Counted from the stretch's first letter, positions 29,044 through 41,549 are shown. The stretch: DNA of 64,000 nt from Stenotrophomonas sp. ZAC14D1_NAIMI4_1 (GCF_003086775.1 NZ_CP026001.1:4616125-4680124); one strand, 5' to 3'. Made by a program: numbers and translations. The notes: generated by a model from the sequence alone, not told the origin.

Positions 29044-30030
29044 CTAGCGATGCGGAGCGGAGGCGCGCAGCAGGCGCAGGCCGTAGGCGGGGTCGGACGC
29101 GTCCCAGTGGGCGACGGTTTCCAGGCCGGCCTGCTGCAGCAGGTGGTTGAAGCTGGCCTCGGTGTACTTGTGGCTGTACTCGACCCGGATCGGCTCGCCG
29201 GCCTGGAAGTGGAAGGTCTGCCCGTCCAGGTGCACGTCCTGTTCGCGCTGGCTGACCAGATCGGTTTCGATGCGCAGGCGCGCGGTGCTGTAGCGGGCCT
29301 GGTGGCGGAAGCCATCGAGATCGAAATCGCTGCCTACTTCGCGGTTGAGGCGGGCCAGCAGGTTGAGGGTGAAAGCGGCGGTGATGCCGTCGGCATCGTT
29401 GTAGGCGGCCTCGATCAGCGCCGGGTCCTTGTGCAGGTCGATGCCGACCAGCGCCAGGCCGTCATCGCCCATCGTCTGGCGCATCGCACGCAGCAGGGCG
29501 ATCGCTTCGTCGCCCGCGAAGTTGCCCAGGGTGGAGCCGGGGAAGAACAGCAGGCGCCGCGCCGCCGGGCGTTCCGGCGTGGGGACCTGCACCGGGCGAG
29601 TGAAATCGGCGCAGACCGGCAGCATCTCCACCTGCGGCAGGGCCGGGGCCAGGTGATCGATGCTGGAGAGCAGCGCGGCGCGCGAGATTTCGATGGGGGT
29701 GTAGGCCACCGGGTCCTGCAGGGCGGCCAGCAGGCGCGCGGTCTTGCGCCCACTGCCGCTGCCCAGTTCGACCACGTGGGCATGCGCGCCGACGGCGCGG
29801 GCGATCTCCGGCAGCACCCGGTCAAGCAGCGCCAGTTCGGTGCGCGTGGGGTAGTACTCGGGGGTGTGGGTGATCTGCTCGAACAGGCGCGAGCCGCGTG
29901 CATCGTAGAAATACTTGGACGGCAGCTGGCGCGCGGCGCGCGAAAGGCCGGCCACGGCGTCGGCCAGGATCTGCTGGCGGCCGGGGGTGAGGTCGGTCAG
30001 CGCCTGCAGCGCGTCCTGCACGGTACTCAT
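29044..30030 (-). CDS. egtD: L-histidine N-alpha-methyltransferase EgtD
   Basis: 328 residues. EgtD trimethylates histidine to hercynine with S-adenosylmethionine, the first step of ergothioneine synthesis. Visible are the N-terminal PSKYFYDARGSRLFEQITHTPEYYPTRTE-type region, the SAM motif VVELGSGSGRKT, and the downstream FPGSTLGNF. The ATG overlaps the egtB stop (ATGA). Two-gene egtB-egtD clusters are common in proteobacteria. The last enzyme (C-S lyase EgtE) is not in the window. Confidence 0.93.
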   Translation of the reverse strand: MSTVQDALQALTDLTPGRQQILADAVAGLSRAARQLPSKYFYDARGSRLFEQITHTPEYYPTRTELALLDRVLPEIARAVGAHAHVVELGSGSGRKTARLLAALQDPVAYTPIEISRAALLSSIDHLAPALPQVEMLPVCADFTRPVQVPTPERPAARRLLFFPGSTLGNFAGDEAIALLRAMRQTMGDDGLALVGIDLHKDPALIEAAYNDADGITAAFTLNLLARLNREVGSDFDLDGFRHQARYSTARLRIETDLVSQREQDVHLDGQTFHFQAGEPIRVEYSHKYTEASFNHLLQQAGLETVAHWDASDPAYGLRLLRASAPHR

Positions 30031-31298
30031 GGAAGATCCCTCGCCAGGCGCACGCCGGAGAACTGCCAGCGGGCCGGTGGATTGAAGAAGTTGCGGTAAC
30101 TGCTGCGTACGTGGCCGCGCGGGGTGGCGCAGCTGCCGCCGCGCAACACCCACTGGCCACACATGAACTTGCCGTTGTATTCGCCCAGATTGCCGCCGAA
30201 CGGCTGGAAACCGGGATAGGCGCCATAGGCGCTGGAGGTCCATTCCCAGACATCGCCGAACAGCTGGCGCAGGCCCGTGCCCTGCCCTGCATGCGGATGC
30301 AGCTGGTCGTCGTCGGCGAAGTGGCCGCTGGGCGGCTGCGTGGCGGCGGCGGCTTCCCATTCGAACTCGGTCGGCAGCCGCGCTTCGTGCCAGCGCGCAC
30401 AGGCATCGGCTTCGTAATAGCTGAGGTGGCAGACCGGCGCATGCGGATCGAGATCGCGCCAGCCACCCAGGGTGTACTCACGCTGCAGGTCGTCGTGCCA
30501 GTACAGCGGGTGCTGCCAGCCTTCGGCTTCGCACAGCGCCCAGCCTTCGCTGAGCCACCAGCGCGGCTCGCGGTAGCCGCCGGCATCGACGAAGGCGCGG
30601 TACTCGCTGTTGCTGAGCGGGCGCTCGGCGAGGGCGTGCGCGGGCAGCAACACGCGGTGCGGCGGCGATTCGTTGTCATAGGCGAAGGCCGCCTGCTGCG
30701 GCCAGCGCGCTGCGCCGACGGTGACGATGCGCTCGTCCTGCGCCCTCCAGCCCAGCGCGCTGGGCACGCTGGCGATCGCCGCGAGGTCTTCGCGATAGGG
30801 CGGTTGCAGCGGGTTGCACCACAGCGCGTGCTTGATGTCGGTCAGCAGCAGCTCCTGGTGCTGCTGTTCGTGCTGCAGGCCCAGCTGCAGGTGCTGCAGC
30901 GCTTCTTCACCGAGATCACCGTCGGCCAGGCGCGCCAGCACCTGCTCGTCCACGTGCCGGCGATAGTCGCGCACCTGCTGCAGCGAGGGCCGCGACAGCA
31001 GGCCACGGCGTGGCCGTGCATGGGCGGGACCCAGGCTTTTGTAGTAACTGTTGAACAGGAAATCCCACGCGGGATCCCATGGCTGGTGGCCGCGCACGCT
31101 GGCCAGCACGAAGCGTTCGAAGAACCAGGTGGTGTGGGCCAGGTGCCATTTGGCCGGGCTGGCATCGTCCATGCTCTGCAGCATCGCGTCTTCGGCGCTG
31201 AGCGGTGCGGCCAGTTGCTGGCTGCGTCCGCGCACATGGGCGAAGTGGCTGGCGAGTTCACGCTGCGGGGCAGCGACGGCGAGGGTTGCGCTGTCCAT
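30027..31298 (-). CDS. egtB: Hercynine sulfoxide synthase EgtB
   Basis: About 423 residues from the ATG at 31298; ATGs at 31337 and 31355 are possible but have no clear ribosome site. An N-terminal DinB-like region carries iron ligands (KWHLAHTTWFFE and HEQQHQE). It is joined to a C-terminal formylglycine-generating-enzyme (FGE-sulfatase) domain (LPTEFEWEAAA, LFGDVWEWTSSAYGAYPGF, RGGSCAT). EgtB is a non-haem iron enzyme that couples hercynine to a thiol (cysteine or gamma-glutamylcysteine) with oxygen. Which thiol is used cannot be told here. First gene of egtB-egtD. Confidence 0.92.
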   Translation of the reverse strand: MDSATLAVAAPQRELASHFAHVRGRSQQLAAPLSAEDAMLQSMDDASPAKWHLAHTTWFFERFVLASVRGHQPWDPAWDFLFNSYYKSLGPAHARPRRGLLSRPSLQQVRDYRRHVDEQVLARLADGDLGEEALQHLQLGLQHEQQHQELLLTDIKHALWCNPLQPPYREDLAAIASVPSALGWRAQDERIVTVGAARWPQQAAFAYDNESPPHRVLLPAHALAERPLSNSEYRAFVDAGGYREPRWWLSEGWALCEAEGWQHPLYWHDDLQREYTLGGWRDLDPHAPVCHLSYYEADACARWHEARLPTEFEWEAAAATQPPSGHFADDDQLHPHAGQGTGLRQLFGDVWEWTSSAYGAYPGFQPFGGNLGEYNGKFMCGQWVLRGGSCATPRGHVRSSYRNFFNPPARWQFSGVRLARDLP

Positions 31299-31440
31299 GG
31301 GCCCAGCTTCGGCTGCGGCGGGTGAGCGCGATGTCATCGCACAGGGCCGGCGCATTCACATCGCGCCCATTCAAGAACCCCGCAGCGACGCCGCTAACGC
31401 CAGTGCTGCGGCCGTGTAGTGACCGCGCTGGAATGACCGC

Positions 31441-32721
31441 TTGTCCCATCATCCGCTCCGCCAGCCTGCGCATTACCTGTTCGTGCTGCCTGCCCTGCTG
31501 GTCGCGCTGGTGCTGTGGACCACGCTGGGTAACGAAGATGTCGGCCGGACCGGCCAGCGCGTGCTGCCGTGGTTGCTGGCCTGCCTGGGTTCGGGGCTGG
31601 CGCTGATGTACAACCAGGTGCGCACGCTGTGCCTGCTGCTGCTGGTGGCTGCCGTGTTCACGGTGCTGCACCCCGACCTGGCCCACTACCTGCGCCTGGG
31701 CTACATCAGCCCGCTGACGCCGCTGCGCTTCCATGCCGTGTCCAGCTGGTTGCCGCTGCTGTTCGCCGCCCACGCGCTGTGGCCTGAGCGCGGCCGGCGC
31801 CGCCAGGACCTGCTGCTGCGCGGGATCGGCAGCGGCGCCCTGCTGGCCATCTTCATCCTGCTGGCCGTGCAGCAGCCACAGGGCATGCATAACCTGCTGT
31901 CGAACCGGCATTTCGCCTGGATTCCCAGTGACTGGAATGCGCTGGCGCAGCTGCCGGCGCTGCTGTTCCTGCTGGCCACCGCCGCGCTGGGCTGGCAGGC
32001 CTGGCAGCGCCCGCGCCCGCTGCACACGGCCATGCTGCTGGCGCTGCTGTCCCTTTGGTGGATGCTGCCGCGCATCTTCCTGCAGCCGGCGCTGCTGCCG
32101 GCACTGAGCGTGGCGGCGCTGCTGCTGATGCTCGGCGCGACCCTGCAGGAGTCCTTCCACATGGCGTTCCGCGATGAACTGACCGGGCTGCCCGGGCGGC
32201 GGGCCTTCAACGAGACCCTGCAGCGTGCCGCCGGCACCTACAGCATCGCCATGGTGGACGTGGACCACTTCAAGAAGTTCAACGACACCCACGGCCACGA
32301 CACCGGCGATGACGTGCTGAAGCTGGTGGCCTCGCGCCTGGCGCGGGTGGGCGATGGCGGCCGCGCGTTCCGCTACGGCGGCGAGGAGTTCGCGGTGGTG
32401 TTCCTGGACCGGCCGGCGCCGGCCTGCGTGGATGCGGTGGAGGCGCTGCGGCAGAACATCGAGGACAGCCGCATGCAGCTGCGCGACCGCAGCACGCGCA
32501 GCCGGGACGATGCGGCCGGGCAGCAGCAGCGCGGGCGTGGCGGCACGGGCCAGGTGGTGCAGGTGACGGTGAGCATCGGCCTGGCCGACAGCCGCGTGGA
32601 TGCGCGGCCGTCCGGGGTGGTCAAGGCAGCCGACCAGGCGCTGTATGCGGCCAAGGAAGAAGGCCGCAACCGGGTCTGCGCGCACGGCGGCCAGCGCGTG
32701 CTGGCTGTGCGCGGTGGCTGA
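31441..32721 (+). CDS. Diguanylate cyclase with N-terminal membrane domain
   Basis: 426 residues from a TTG start (GGAA upstream); no better start is in frame. About seven membrane segments fill residues 10-235. A GGDEF domain follows: RDELTGLPGRRAFN, DVDHFKKFNDTHGHDTGDDVLK, and the active-site signature GGEEF. The Gly-Gly-Glu-Glu-Phe form is catalytically competent in the family, so it should make cyclic di-GMP from GTP. An Arg-rich insert of about 25 residues lies before the last strand (RDRSTRSRDDAAGQQQRGRG). The signal sensed by the membrane part is unknown. Confidence 0.9.
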   Translation: MSHHPLRQPAHYLFVLPALLVALVLWTTLGNEDVGRTGQRVLPWLLACLGSGLALMYNQVRTLCLLLLVAAVFTVLHPDLAHYLRLGYISPLTPLRFHAVSSWLPLLFAAHALWPERGRRRQDLLLRGIGSGALLAIFILLAVQQPQGMHNLLSNRHFAWIPSDWNALAQLPALLFLLATAALGWQAWQRPRPLHTAMLLALLSLWWMLPRIFLQPALLPALSVAALLLMLGATLQESFHMAFRDELTGLPGRRAFNETLQRAAGTYSIAMVDVDHFKKFNDTHGHDTGDDVLKLVASRLARVGDGGRAFRYGGEEFAVVFLDRPAPACVDAVEALRQNIEDSRMQLRDRSTRSRDDAAGQQQRGRGGTGQVVQVTVSIGLADSRVDARPSGVVKAADQALYAAKEEGRNRVCAHGGQRVLAVRGG

Positions 32722-32724
32722 GGC

Positions 32725-33117
32725 TCAGACGGCGTCGAGGTAGTACCAGCGGCCGTCGATGCGCAGGAAGCGGCTGTGCTCGGTCATCCGCACTGCACTG
32801 CCACCGCCGATGCGGTAACGGGCGGTGAAGCGGACCTCGGCGCTGTCCGGGCCGGTGACGCTGTGTTCGTTCACGGTCAGGCCCAGCCAATGGGTGCGCT
32901 GGCCCGGCGCCTCGTCCAGCGAGAGTTCGGCCGGGCGCGTATCCGGGTGCCAGGTCAGGCGCAGGTAATCAGCCAACTGCCGCACGTAGGCGCTGTAGCG
33001 CGAGCGCATCAGGCGTTCGGCATCCGGCGCGGCTTCGCCGGCGTGGTAGCGGCCGCAGCAGGCGGCGTAGTCGGCGGGCAGGCCGCAGGGACAGGGATCG
33101 GCAGGGGTGCGGGTCAT
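32725..33117 (-). CDS. YchJ-family protein with SEC-C motif
   Basis: 130 residues. The N-terminal Cys-rich [19 protein letters not shown] is a SEC-C-like zinc-binding motif, followed by the YchJ core ([22 protein letters not shown] and [11 protein letters not shown]). The family is widespread and small, of unknown biochemical role. It was called from [12 protein letters not shown]; a longer upstream frame is not family-like. Convergent with the diguanylate cyclase gene, separated by three bases. Confidence 0.85.
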   Translation of the reverse strand: MTRTPADPCPCGLPADYAACCGRYHAGEAAPDAERLMRSRYSAYVRQLADYLRLTWHPDTRPAELSLDEAPGQRTHWLGLTVNEHSVTGPDSAEVRFTARYRIGGGSAVRMTEHSRFLRIDGRWYYLDAV

Positions 33118-33189
33118 GCCGCCATTGTCGCGCGGGACGCCCCCGGCATCCATCGATGATAGGCGTATGCTGTCGCGCCCCCACTTTGG

Positions 33190-33978
33190 TTGATTGCCGT
33201 GCTGGAACTGGTTCCCCCCGAGTTGTGGTGGTTGGTGGTGATCGCCTTCATCGCTGGCCTGGTCGATGCGGCGGTGGGCGGCGGCGGGCTGGTGCAGTTG
33301 CCGGGCCTGTTCACGGTGTTGCCGCAGCAGACGCCGGCGATGTTGTTCGGCACCAACAAGTTCAGTTCGATGTTCGGCACCGGCGCGGCTGCCTGGCGCT
33401 ATGCGCGCAACGTGCGCTTCCCGTGGAAACCGGTGCTGTTCGCCGCCGGTACGGCCTTCATCTTCTCCTTCGCCGGTGCCACGGCGGTCAGCCTGCTGCC
33501 CAAGGACGCGGTGCGGCCACTGGTGCTGGTGCTGCTGGTGGCGATGCTGGGCTACACGCTGTGGAAGAAGGATTTCGGCGCGCTGCACCGGCCGCAGGAG
33601 ATCGGCCGCCGCGAGCTGGCGATCGCCCTTGCCATCGGTGCGGCCATCGGCTTCTACGATGGCTTCTTCGGGCCGGGCACCGGCAGTTTCCTGATCTTCC
33701 TGTTCGTGCGCTTCTTCGGCCTGGATTTCCTGCGCGCCTCGGCGGCGTCGAAGGTGGTGAACCTGGCGACGAACGTGGCAGCGATCTCGTTCTTCATCCC
33801 GACCGGCAACATCCTGTGGCTGTTCGCACTGCCGATGGCGGCGGCCAACATCATCGGCTCGGTGGTGGGCACGCGGCTGGCGCTGAAGGGCGGCACGCCG
33901 TTCATCCGCAAGCTGTTCGTGGGGCTGGTGGTGGTGCTGATCGCCCGGATGGCGTGGGATACGTTCCGCGGGGCGTGA
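33190..33978 (+). CDS. TSUP-family (TauE/SafE) membrane transporter
   Basis: 262 residues with about eight membrane segments and the two family repeats, each with a Gly-rich entry ([18 protein letters not shown] and [17 protein letters not shown]). The family exports sulfite, sulfoacetate or related organosulfur anions; the substrate is not readable. The start is uncertain: a TTG at 33190 or the GTG at 33199 ([14 protein letters not shown]). A REP-like dyad follows at about 33988-34013. Confidence 0.88.
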   Translation: MIAVLELVPPELWWLVVIAFIAGLVDAAVGGGGLVQLPGLFTVLPQQTPAMLFGTNKFSSMFGTGAAAWRYARNVRFPWKPVLFAAGTAFIFSFAGATAVSLLPKDAVRPLVLVLLVAMLGYTLWKKDFGALHRPQEIGRRELAIALAIGAAIGFYDGFFGPGTGSFLIFLFVRFFGLDFLRASAASKVVNLATNVAAISFFIPTGNILWLFALPMAAANIIGSVVGTRLALKGGTPFIRKLFVGLVVVLIARMAWDTFRGA

Positions 33979-33987
33979 GGGCGAAGT

Positions 33988-34013
33988 GCCGCCGGGCATG
34001 GCCCGGCGCTACC
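33988..34013. repeat. REP-like hairpin
   Basis: GCCGCCGGGCATGGCCCGGCGCTACC, a GC-rich dyad ending in the CTACC (GTAG complement) signature, lies between the convergent TSUP and mksB genes. Confidence 0.75.
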
Positions 34014-34032
34014 AGGGTGGCCGCCGAGGCGC

Positions 34033-37000
34033 TCAGGCCTCGGCTTCTTCCGGTTCGCTGGCCTGCTGGCGGCTGCGTTCGGGCAGCTTCAGGCGCTTGC
34101 CTTCTTCGTCGTACTCGATGAGCAGGACGCCCGAATCGTGGCGGCCGCTGATCTCGACGAAGCAGGCGCCACCGATGAACGGCTCCAGCGTCATCACCGA
34201 CTTCAGCGGGGTGGCCACCACCATCTGGAAGCCGAAGTTGTCGAAGATGTTCATCGCCAGCGCGGTGAACTCGTTGTCGGCCTTGTCGAAGGCTTCGTCG
34301 AGCACGACCGCGGCGTAGCTGGGCAGCTGGCTGTCGGCACCGCCAAGCTGGTAGCGCAGCGCCGCAGCCAGGCAGGTGGTGGCCAGCTTCTGCCGCTGGC
34401 CACCGGACTTGCCGGCGCCGCTGCGGTAGATCTCGACCTGCTGGCGCGTTTCCGCATCCAGCTCCACGCCGATGAACTCCACGTGCATGCGCACGTCCAG
34501 CACCAGCTCGCGCCAGCGCTTGTCCTCACCTTCCTGCGAGCCGAGGCGGTTGACCAGCTGGCGCAGCACGGTGAACTGCGATTCGGCCAGCTCGCGCTGC
34601 TCGGTCTGCTGCTGCGACAGCACTTCGCGCAGCTGCAGGTGGAACTCGCCCACTTCCGGCAGGCGACGGTCGCTCAGCTCGATGGTCAGCAGGGTGCCGC
34701 GGTTGAACGGCACCTGTTCCAGGCTGGCGTTGACCTCGTCCAGGCGCTGGCCGATCGACTTGCGGGCCTCGGCGCTGTGGCGCTGCAGGGCCAGCAGGTT
34801 GTTCTTGCTCTGGTTCTGCAGCAGGTCGAAGAAGCGCTCTTCGTGCTGCGGCAGGCCGTCGCGTTCCAGGCGCTCGAGGCGGGCGAGGAAATCCTCGGCC
34901 GAGGCCACCGACACGGTGAAGTCGCCCGATTCCTCCGGCCACTGCTGGACGAAGCGGCGGAAGCAGCCCAGCAGCAGGTTCTCGACGCGGTTGACGTCCT
35001 GCTGCGAGGACGACAGCTGTTCGTTCAGCGCGTTGCTGACCTGGCGCATGTGCGCCTCCAGCGTTTCCAGGCTGAGCGGGCCCTGCTCCTGCAGGCGTTC
35101 GGCCAGGCCGGCTTCCTGGTCTTCGGCCAGCGCCGGCAGCACCAGGGCGCGGCTCTGCTGGCGGGCACGGTCCAGGCGGTCGCGTTCGCGCACCAGCTGG
35201 CCGCGCTCGACGCGGGTGTCCTCATAGGTGCGGCGGGCCTGTTCGATATCGGCGCGCACCGCGTCGATCTGCTTGGCCAGGCGGGCCAGGTCGGCGTTGC
35301 CTTCGCGCAGGTCGCGCAGGGTGGCTTCGATATCGGCCAGGCGCTGCTGCGGTGCGGCCGCGTCGATCTCGTTCCACTGGATGCCGATCAGTTCATGGCA
35401 GGCCAGGCGGCGTTCGTTGTCGCGGTCACGCTGGCCGCGCAGGCTGGCGATATCGGTATCGCAGCTGGCGATACGCTTGGCCAGTTCCTGCGCCTCGCGC
35501 TCGAACACCACCAGCTTGTCGCGGTTGTTGAAGCCGAGGATCCAGCGGCGGCGGTCGTTCACCGCGCTGCGGTCATCCTTCTCGAAGCGGTCGCCCGGAT
35601 GCTTGACCTGGCCTTCGCGGGTGATGCCGCGGTCGACGTTGCGCAGCTGCTTGGCATCGACGCACTCGTAGTCGAAGCGCTTGCCCAGCTCGCGGCGCAG
35701 CCAGCCTTCGAAGGCGTGGTCGCGCAGTTCCAGCTTGTGCAGCAGCGAACGCGTGGACGGTTCGCGGGCGAACGCATCATCGTTGCGGCGCACGCGGTAG
35801 TAGGTGAAACGCATGCCGAGGTGGGTGCGGTTCACCCAGTCAGCCACTTCGTTGTAATGCTTGTCGTCCACCAGCAGCGACTGCGCGAAGCCGCCCAGCA
35901 CGCGCTCGATCGCGCCCTGCCAGTTCTGCTCCTCGCTGCGCACCTGGATCAGCTCGCCGACGAAGGGCAGCGCGGCTTCGGAAATGCCGGTTTCTTCAGC
36001 CAGGCGCGCGCGCAGCTTCTGCATCGGTGCGGGGATGCTGGACGGCGTGCGCTGCATCGCTTCCAGTTCGCCACGCACTTCGCCGAAGCGGCGCTCGTCA
36101 TCGCGCTTGCCGCCCAGGCGTTCGCTGATCGCATCGTCCAGCGCCGCCGAAGCGCGCTGGCGGTCCTGCAGTTCGTTCTGCGCGCGCTCGACCAGCTCGG
36201 CGAACGCGTGTGCGTCTTCGGGCAGTTCAGCCTGCAGGTGGCGCGCGGCGTCGCGGGCCTGCGCCTGCTTGGCCAGGCGGCGGTCGCGCTCGGCTTCGGC
36301 GCGGCCCTGCTCGCGTTCCAGCTCCTCGATGCGCTCGCCACCCTGCTGGCGGCGCTGCAGTTCCAGCTCGGCCAGGCGTTCGGTGTGGTTGTCCAGCGCC
36401 GCACGGCGCTGGGCTTCTTCGCCCAGCAGGCCACGGTCGCGCACGTCCATCTCGCGCAGGCGCGCTTCGATCAGCAGCTGGCGGCGGCTCTCGCGGAAGC
36501 TGTCGATGCCCAGCTTGAGGGTCTCGTCATCGCCGCGCTGGCGATGCATGTGCTTCAGTTCGGTGTAATGCGCGCGCGCCGGCAGCAGGGTTTCGACCTG
36601 GCGGCGGGCGGTGACCACCGCCTGGTGCGCGCCGTCGAGTTCGGCGAAGTCGCTGACCAGGCGCTCGGCGGCATCGAAGGTGCGCGGCGTGTCCAGCATG
36701 AAATCGCGCAGGAAGACGTTGAGGTCGCCCAGGTTCTTCGCCGACTGCGTCTTGTGCAGCAGGCGCAGCGCCATTTCGTTGTCGATGCCCAGCAGGTGGC
36801 GGAAGCGCTCGGCGTAGCCGGAGAAGGTGTCGAAGTGGTGGATGTCGGCCAGCTTCTGCTTCAGCTTGCGCAGGTCCAGGTCGAAGCCGCCCAGGTCCTT
36901 GGCGATGTCGAAGGGACGCTCGGCGATCATGTAGTGCTTGCGCACGTCACCGGCCGAGGTGCCGTTGCCGGAGATCCAGAGCAGGCGCACCAGGCACACC

Positions 37001-37413
37001 ACGCGGCCATCGCCGGCGCGGTATTCCAGCACCAGTGCGGTCCAGGTGGCGCCCTTGCGCAGGTACTGGGTGGCGATCTCGCCGGTACCGCTGTCCTGCT
37101 GGTCGGCCCAGGCACCGCGCACGTAGGACACCAGGTTGCGGTCGCGGCCACTGCGCTCGGCTTCACGCGCGGCGGCGTTGAAGTCGACGATGGCCGGCGG
37201 AGTCAGCAGCGCGGACATGGCATCGAGCAGGGTCGACTTGCCCGAGCCGGAACGGCCGACGAACAGGAAGCCGCGCTCGGCGATCGGCACTTCGGTCAGG
37301 CCGTTGAAGGTGCCCCAGTTGTGCACCTGCAGGCGGCGCATGCGGAACTGCTGCAGGCGCGGGTCCGGCAGGCCGTCGTTGAACAGGGCGGGAGTGTGCT
37401 TGGAAATGGCCAT
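34033..37413 (-). CDS. mksB: Condensin-like SMC ATPase MksB/JetC
   Basis: 1126 residues. The N-terminal half of the ATPase has Walker A GRSGSGKST at residues 53-61. Two long coiled-coil arms flank a central hinge-like region. The C-terminal half carries the signature KSGGQRQKLA and Walker B VVLDEAFDKADNE, the SMC/Rad50 layout. This is the motor subunit of MukBEF-like Mks condensins and of the Wadjet anti-plasmid system (JetC). It lies 16 bases after mksE. Without a JetD nuclease nearby, the complex is likelier to extrude and organise DNA than to cut plasmids. Confidence 0.9.
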   Translation of the reverse strand: MAISKHTPALFNDGLPDPRLQQFRMRRLQVHNWGTFNGLTEVPIAERGFLFVGRSGSGKSTLLDAMSALLTPPAIVDFNAAAREAERSGRDRNLVSYVRGAWADQQDSGTGEIATQYLRKGATWTALVLEYRAGDGRVVCLVRLLWISGNGTSAGDVRKHYMIAERPFDIAKDLGGFDLDLRKLKQKLADIHHFDTFSGYAERFRHLLGIDNEMALRLLHKTQSAKNLGDLNVFLRDFMLDTPRTFDAAERLVSDFAELDGAHQAVVTARRQVETLLPARAHYTELKHMHRQRGDDETLKLGIDSFRESRRQLLIEARLREMDVRDRGLLGEEAQRRAALDNHTERLAELELQRRQQGGERIEELEREQGRAEAERDRRLAKQAQARDAARHLQAELPEDAHAFAELVERAQNELQDRQRASAALDDAISERLGGKRDDERRFGEVRGELEAMQRTPSSIPAPMQKLRARLAEETGISEAALPFVGELIQVRSEEQNWQGAIERVLGGFAQSLLVDDKHYNEVADWVNRTHLGMRFTYYRVRRNDDAFAREPSTRSLLHKLELRDHAFEGWLRRELGKRFDYECVDAKQLRNVDRGITREGQVKHPGDRFEKDDRSAVNDRRRWILGFNNRDKLVVFEREAQELAKRIASCDTDIASLRGQRDRDNERRLACHELIGIQWNEIDAAAPQQRLADIEATLRDLREGNADLARLAKQIDAVRADIEQARRTYEDTRVERGQLVRERDRLDRARQQSRALVLPALAEDQEAGLAERLQEQGPLSLETLEAHMRQVSNALNEQLSSSQQDVNRVENLLLGCFRRFVQQWPEESGDFTVSVASAEDFLARLERLERDGLPQHEERFFDLLQNQSKNNLLALQRHSAEARKSIGQRLDEVNASLEQVPFNRGTLLTIELSDRRLPEVGEFHLQLREVLSQQQTEQRELAESQFTVLRQLVNRLGSQEGEDKRWRELVLDVRMHVEFIGVELDAETRQQVEIYRSGAGKSGGQRQKLATTCLAAALRYQLGGADSQLPSYAAVVLDEAFDKADNEFTALAMNIFDNFGFQMVVATPLKSVMTLEPFIGGACFVEISGRHDSGVLLIEYDEEGKRLKLPERSRQQASEPEEAEA

Positions 37414-37429
37414 GCGGTGCTCGGGTCTC

Positions 37430-40311
<2,882 letters not shown>

Positions 40312-40422
40312 TGCGTACAGCGTCCCGAACGGGGGGCGAGCATCGTACCCGACCGGGGGGTGGGTCGTCCTGTGGATCGGGTTCATCGGGGGTCTGTCTT
40401 GGCGCGTCATTGCTATCGGTCT

Positions 40423-40985
40423 GGAGGGGGAGAGGGGGCTGCGCAGGACACGCCGTGAACCCCCCTCCGGGGTCCGGCCCAGCCGCTGGCGGCTGTGCGT
40501 TCGGGCGCTTGCGAGGCATGCCTCGCAGGCAAAACGCCCTCACCCATGGGGGCTGGTAGGCGCCATCCATGGCGCCTGCGGTCCTGGCCCATCCGGCCCT
40601 GCGCCACCCATCCATCACCCCGCGGGCGCGGAGGGTTGGCTCTTTAGAGGCAGGAGCGGTAGCGCCGGGCCAAGCCCGGCGAGCGCAGCGGCGCACGGAG
40701 CCGCCGGGAATGGCCCGGCGCTACCAGAGCACCTGCCGAAGCCACCAACCCAGCTTTTGCCCCCGCTTTCGGGCGGTCCGGCCGCGCCCGCAGGAAACTG
40801 TCCGGGAGGGGGAGAGGGGGCTGCGCAGGACCGTTGGCGCCATGGATGGCGCCATCGAGCCCCCATGGGTGAGGGCGTTTTGCCTGCGAGGCATGCCTCG
40901 CAAGCGCCCGAACGCACAGCCGCCAGCGGCTGGGCCGGACCCCGGAGGGGGGTTTACGGCGTGTCCTGGCCCGTCCGGCCCTGCG
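40423..40985. repeat. Composite inverted-repeat region (nested hairpin element)
   Basis: An almost perfect inverted repeat has arms at about 40445-40586 and 40826-40967; the shared core includes the palindrome GCGAGGCATGCCTCGC. The word GAGGGGGAGAGGGGGCTGCG also occurs twice in direct orientation (40423 and 40805). Each arm ends in the self-palindrome GGCGCCATCCATGGCGCC or its variant. Between the arms lies a REP-type pair (40659-40735). No open frame with family resemblance is present in this 782-base gap between folE and marR. A shorter relative lies at 63688-63792. Confidence 0.8.
40659..40735. repeat. SMAG-like REP pair inside the inverted repeat
   Basis: GTAGCGCCGGGCCAAGCCCGG at 40659-40679, and the inverted partner CCGGGAATGGCCCGGCGCTACC ending at 40735. 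It forms the loop of the larger inverted repeat. Confidence 0.8.
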
Positions 40986-41054
40986 CCACCCCAACCGTCA
41001 GCACACGAGGCGCAACGCTTTCCTCAACGCACCCACCCCGTTCAGTAAAAACTA

Positions 41055-41085
41055 TTGATAGGAATGAAATTAGTAGTATCCTATC
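41055..41085 (+). promoter_or_regulatory. marR promoter with overlapping dyad operator
   Basis: TTGATA (41055-41060), a 16-base spacer and TATCCT (41077-41082) form a promoter only about 12 bases ahead of the marR ATG. The inverted repeat GATAGGA (41057-41063) / TCCTATC (41079-41085), centres 22 bases apart, overlaps both hexamers. This layout would let the regulator block its own promoter. The A/T-rich stretch stands out from the GC-rich surroundings. Confidence 0.65.
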
Positions 41086-41093
41086 TATCTCTT

Positions 41094-41549
41094 ATGGACA
41101 CACCCCTCGACGAACGTACCCGGCTGCAGATGCAGCTCAGCTCCGGCCTGCTCTATGCAGGGCGGCAGTGGCAGCGTCTGGCCGACAGCCGGCTCGGCAG
41201 TTACGGCATCTCCACCGCCTGCACCATGCCCCTGTTGATGATCGGCCGCTCCGGCGGCGGTATCCGCCAGGTGGCGCTGGCCCAGCAGCTGGGCATGGAA
41301 GGCCCGTCCCTGGTACGCCTGCTGGACAAGCTGTGCGCCAGCGAACTGGTCCGCCGCGAAAGCGACGCCAGCGACCGCCGCGCCAACCTGCTGTGGCTGA
41401 CCGACGAGGGACAGGTGCTGGTGCGCGAGCTGGAAGAACAGCTCATCGGCCTGCGCCAGGACGTGTTCGGCGAACTTTCCATGGATGAACTGCAGGCCGT
41501 GCTGAAGGCATGGCGCCTGCTGGCCGAGGCGGCCGACCGCATCACGTGA
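41094..41549 (+). CDS. MarR-family transcriptional regulator
   Basis: 151 residues from MDTPLDERTRLQMQLSSG. A winged helix-turn-helix is visible at about residues 55-115 (VALAQQLGMEGPSLVRLLDKLCASELVRRESDASDRRANLLWLTDEG), including the DxRR wing. Helices for dimerisation lie at both ends. It is first in line with the efflux genes on the same strand, and a dyad overlaps its promoter, so it probably represses the cluster until a phenolic or aromatic ligand binds. That mode is inferred from the family. Confidence 0.9.
   Translation: MDTPLDERTRLQMQLSSGLLYAGRQWQRLADSRLGSYGISTACTMPLLMIGRSGGGIRQVALAQQLGMEGPSLVRLLDKLCASELVRRESDASDRRANLLWLTDEGQVLVRELEEQLIGLRQDVFGELSMDELQAVLKAWRLLAEAADRIT

Noticed and set aside
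40423..40985. CRISPR array
   Set aside because: The repeats are inverted and long, with no regular short direct repeats or unique spacers and no cas genes in the window.
40312..41093. Short open frames in the gap between folE and marR
   Set aside because: They are translations of inverted-repeat arms in both directions and contain recurring identical peptides from the repeats.
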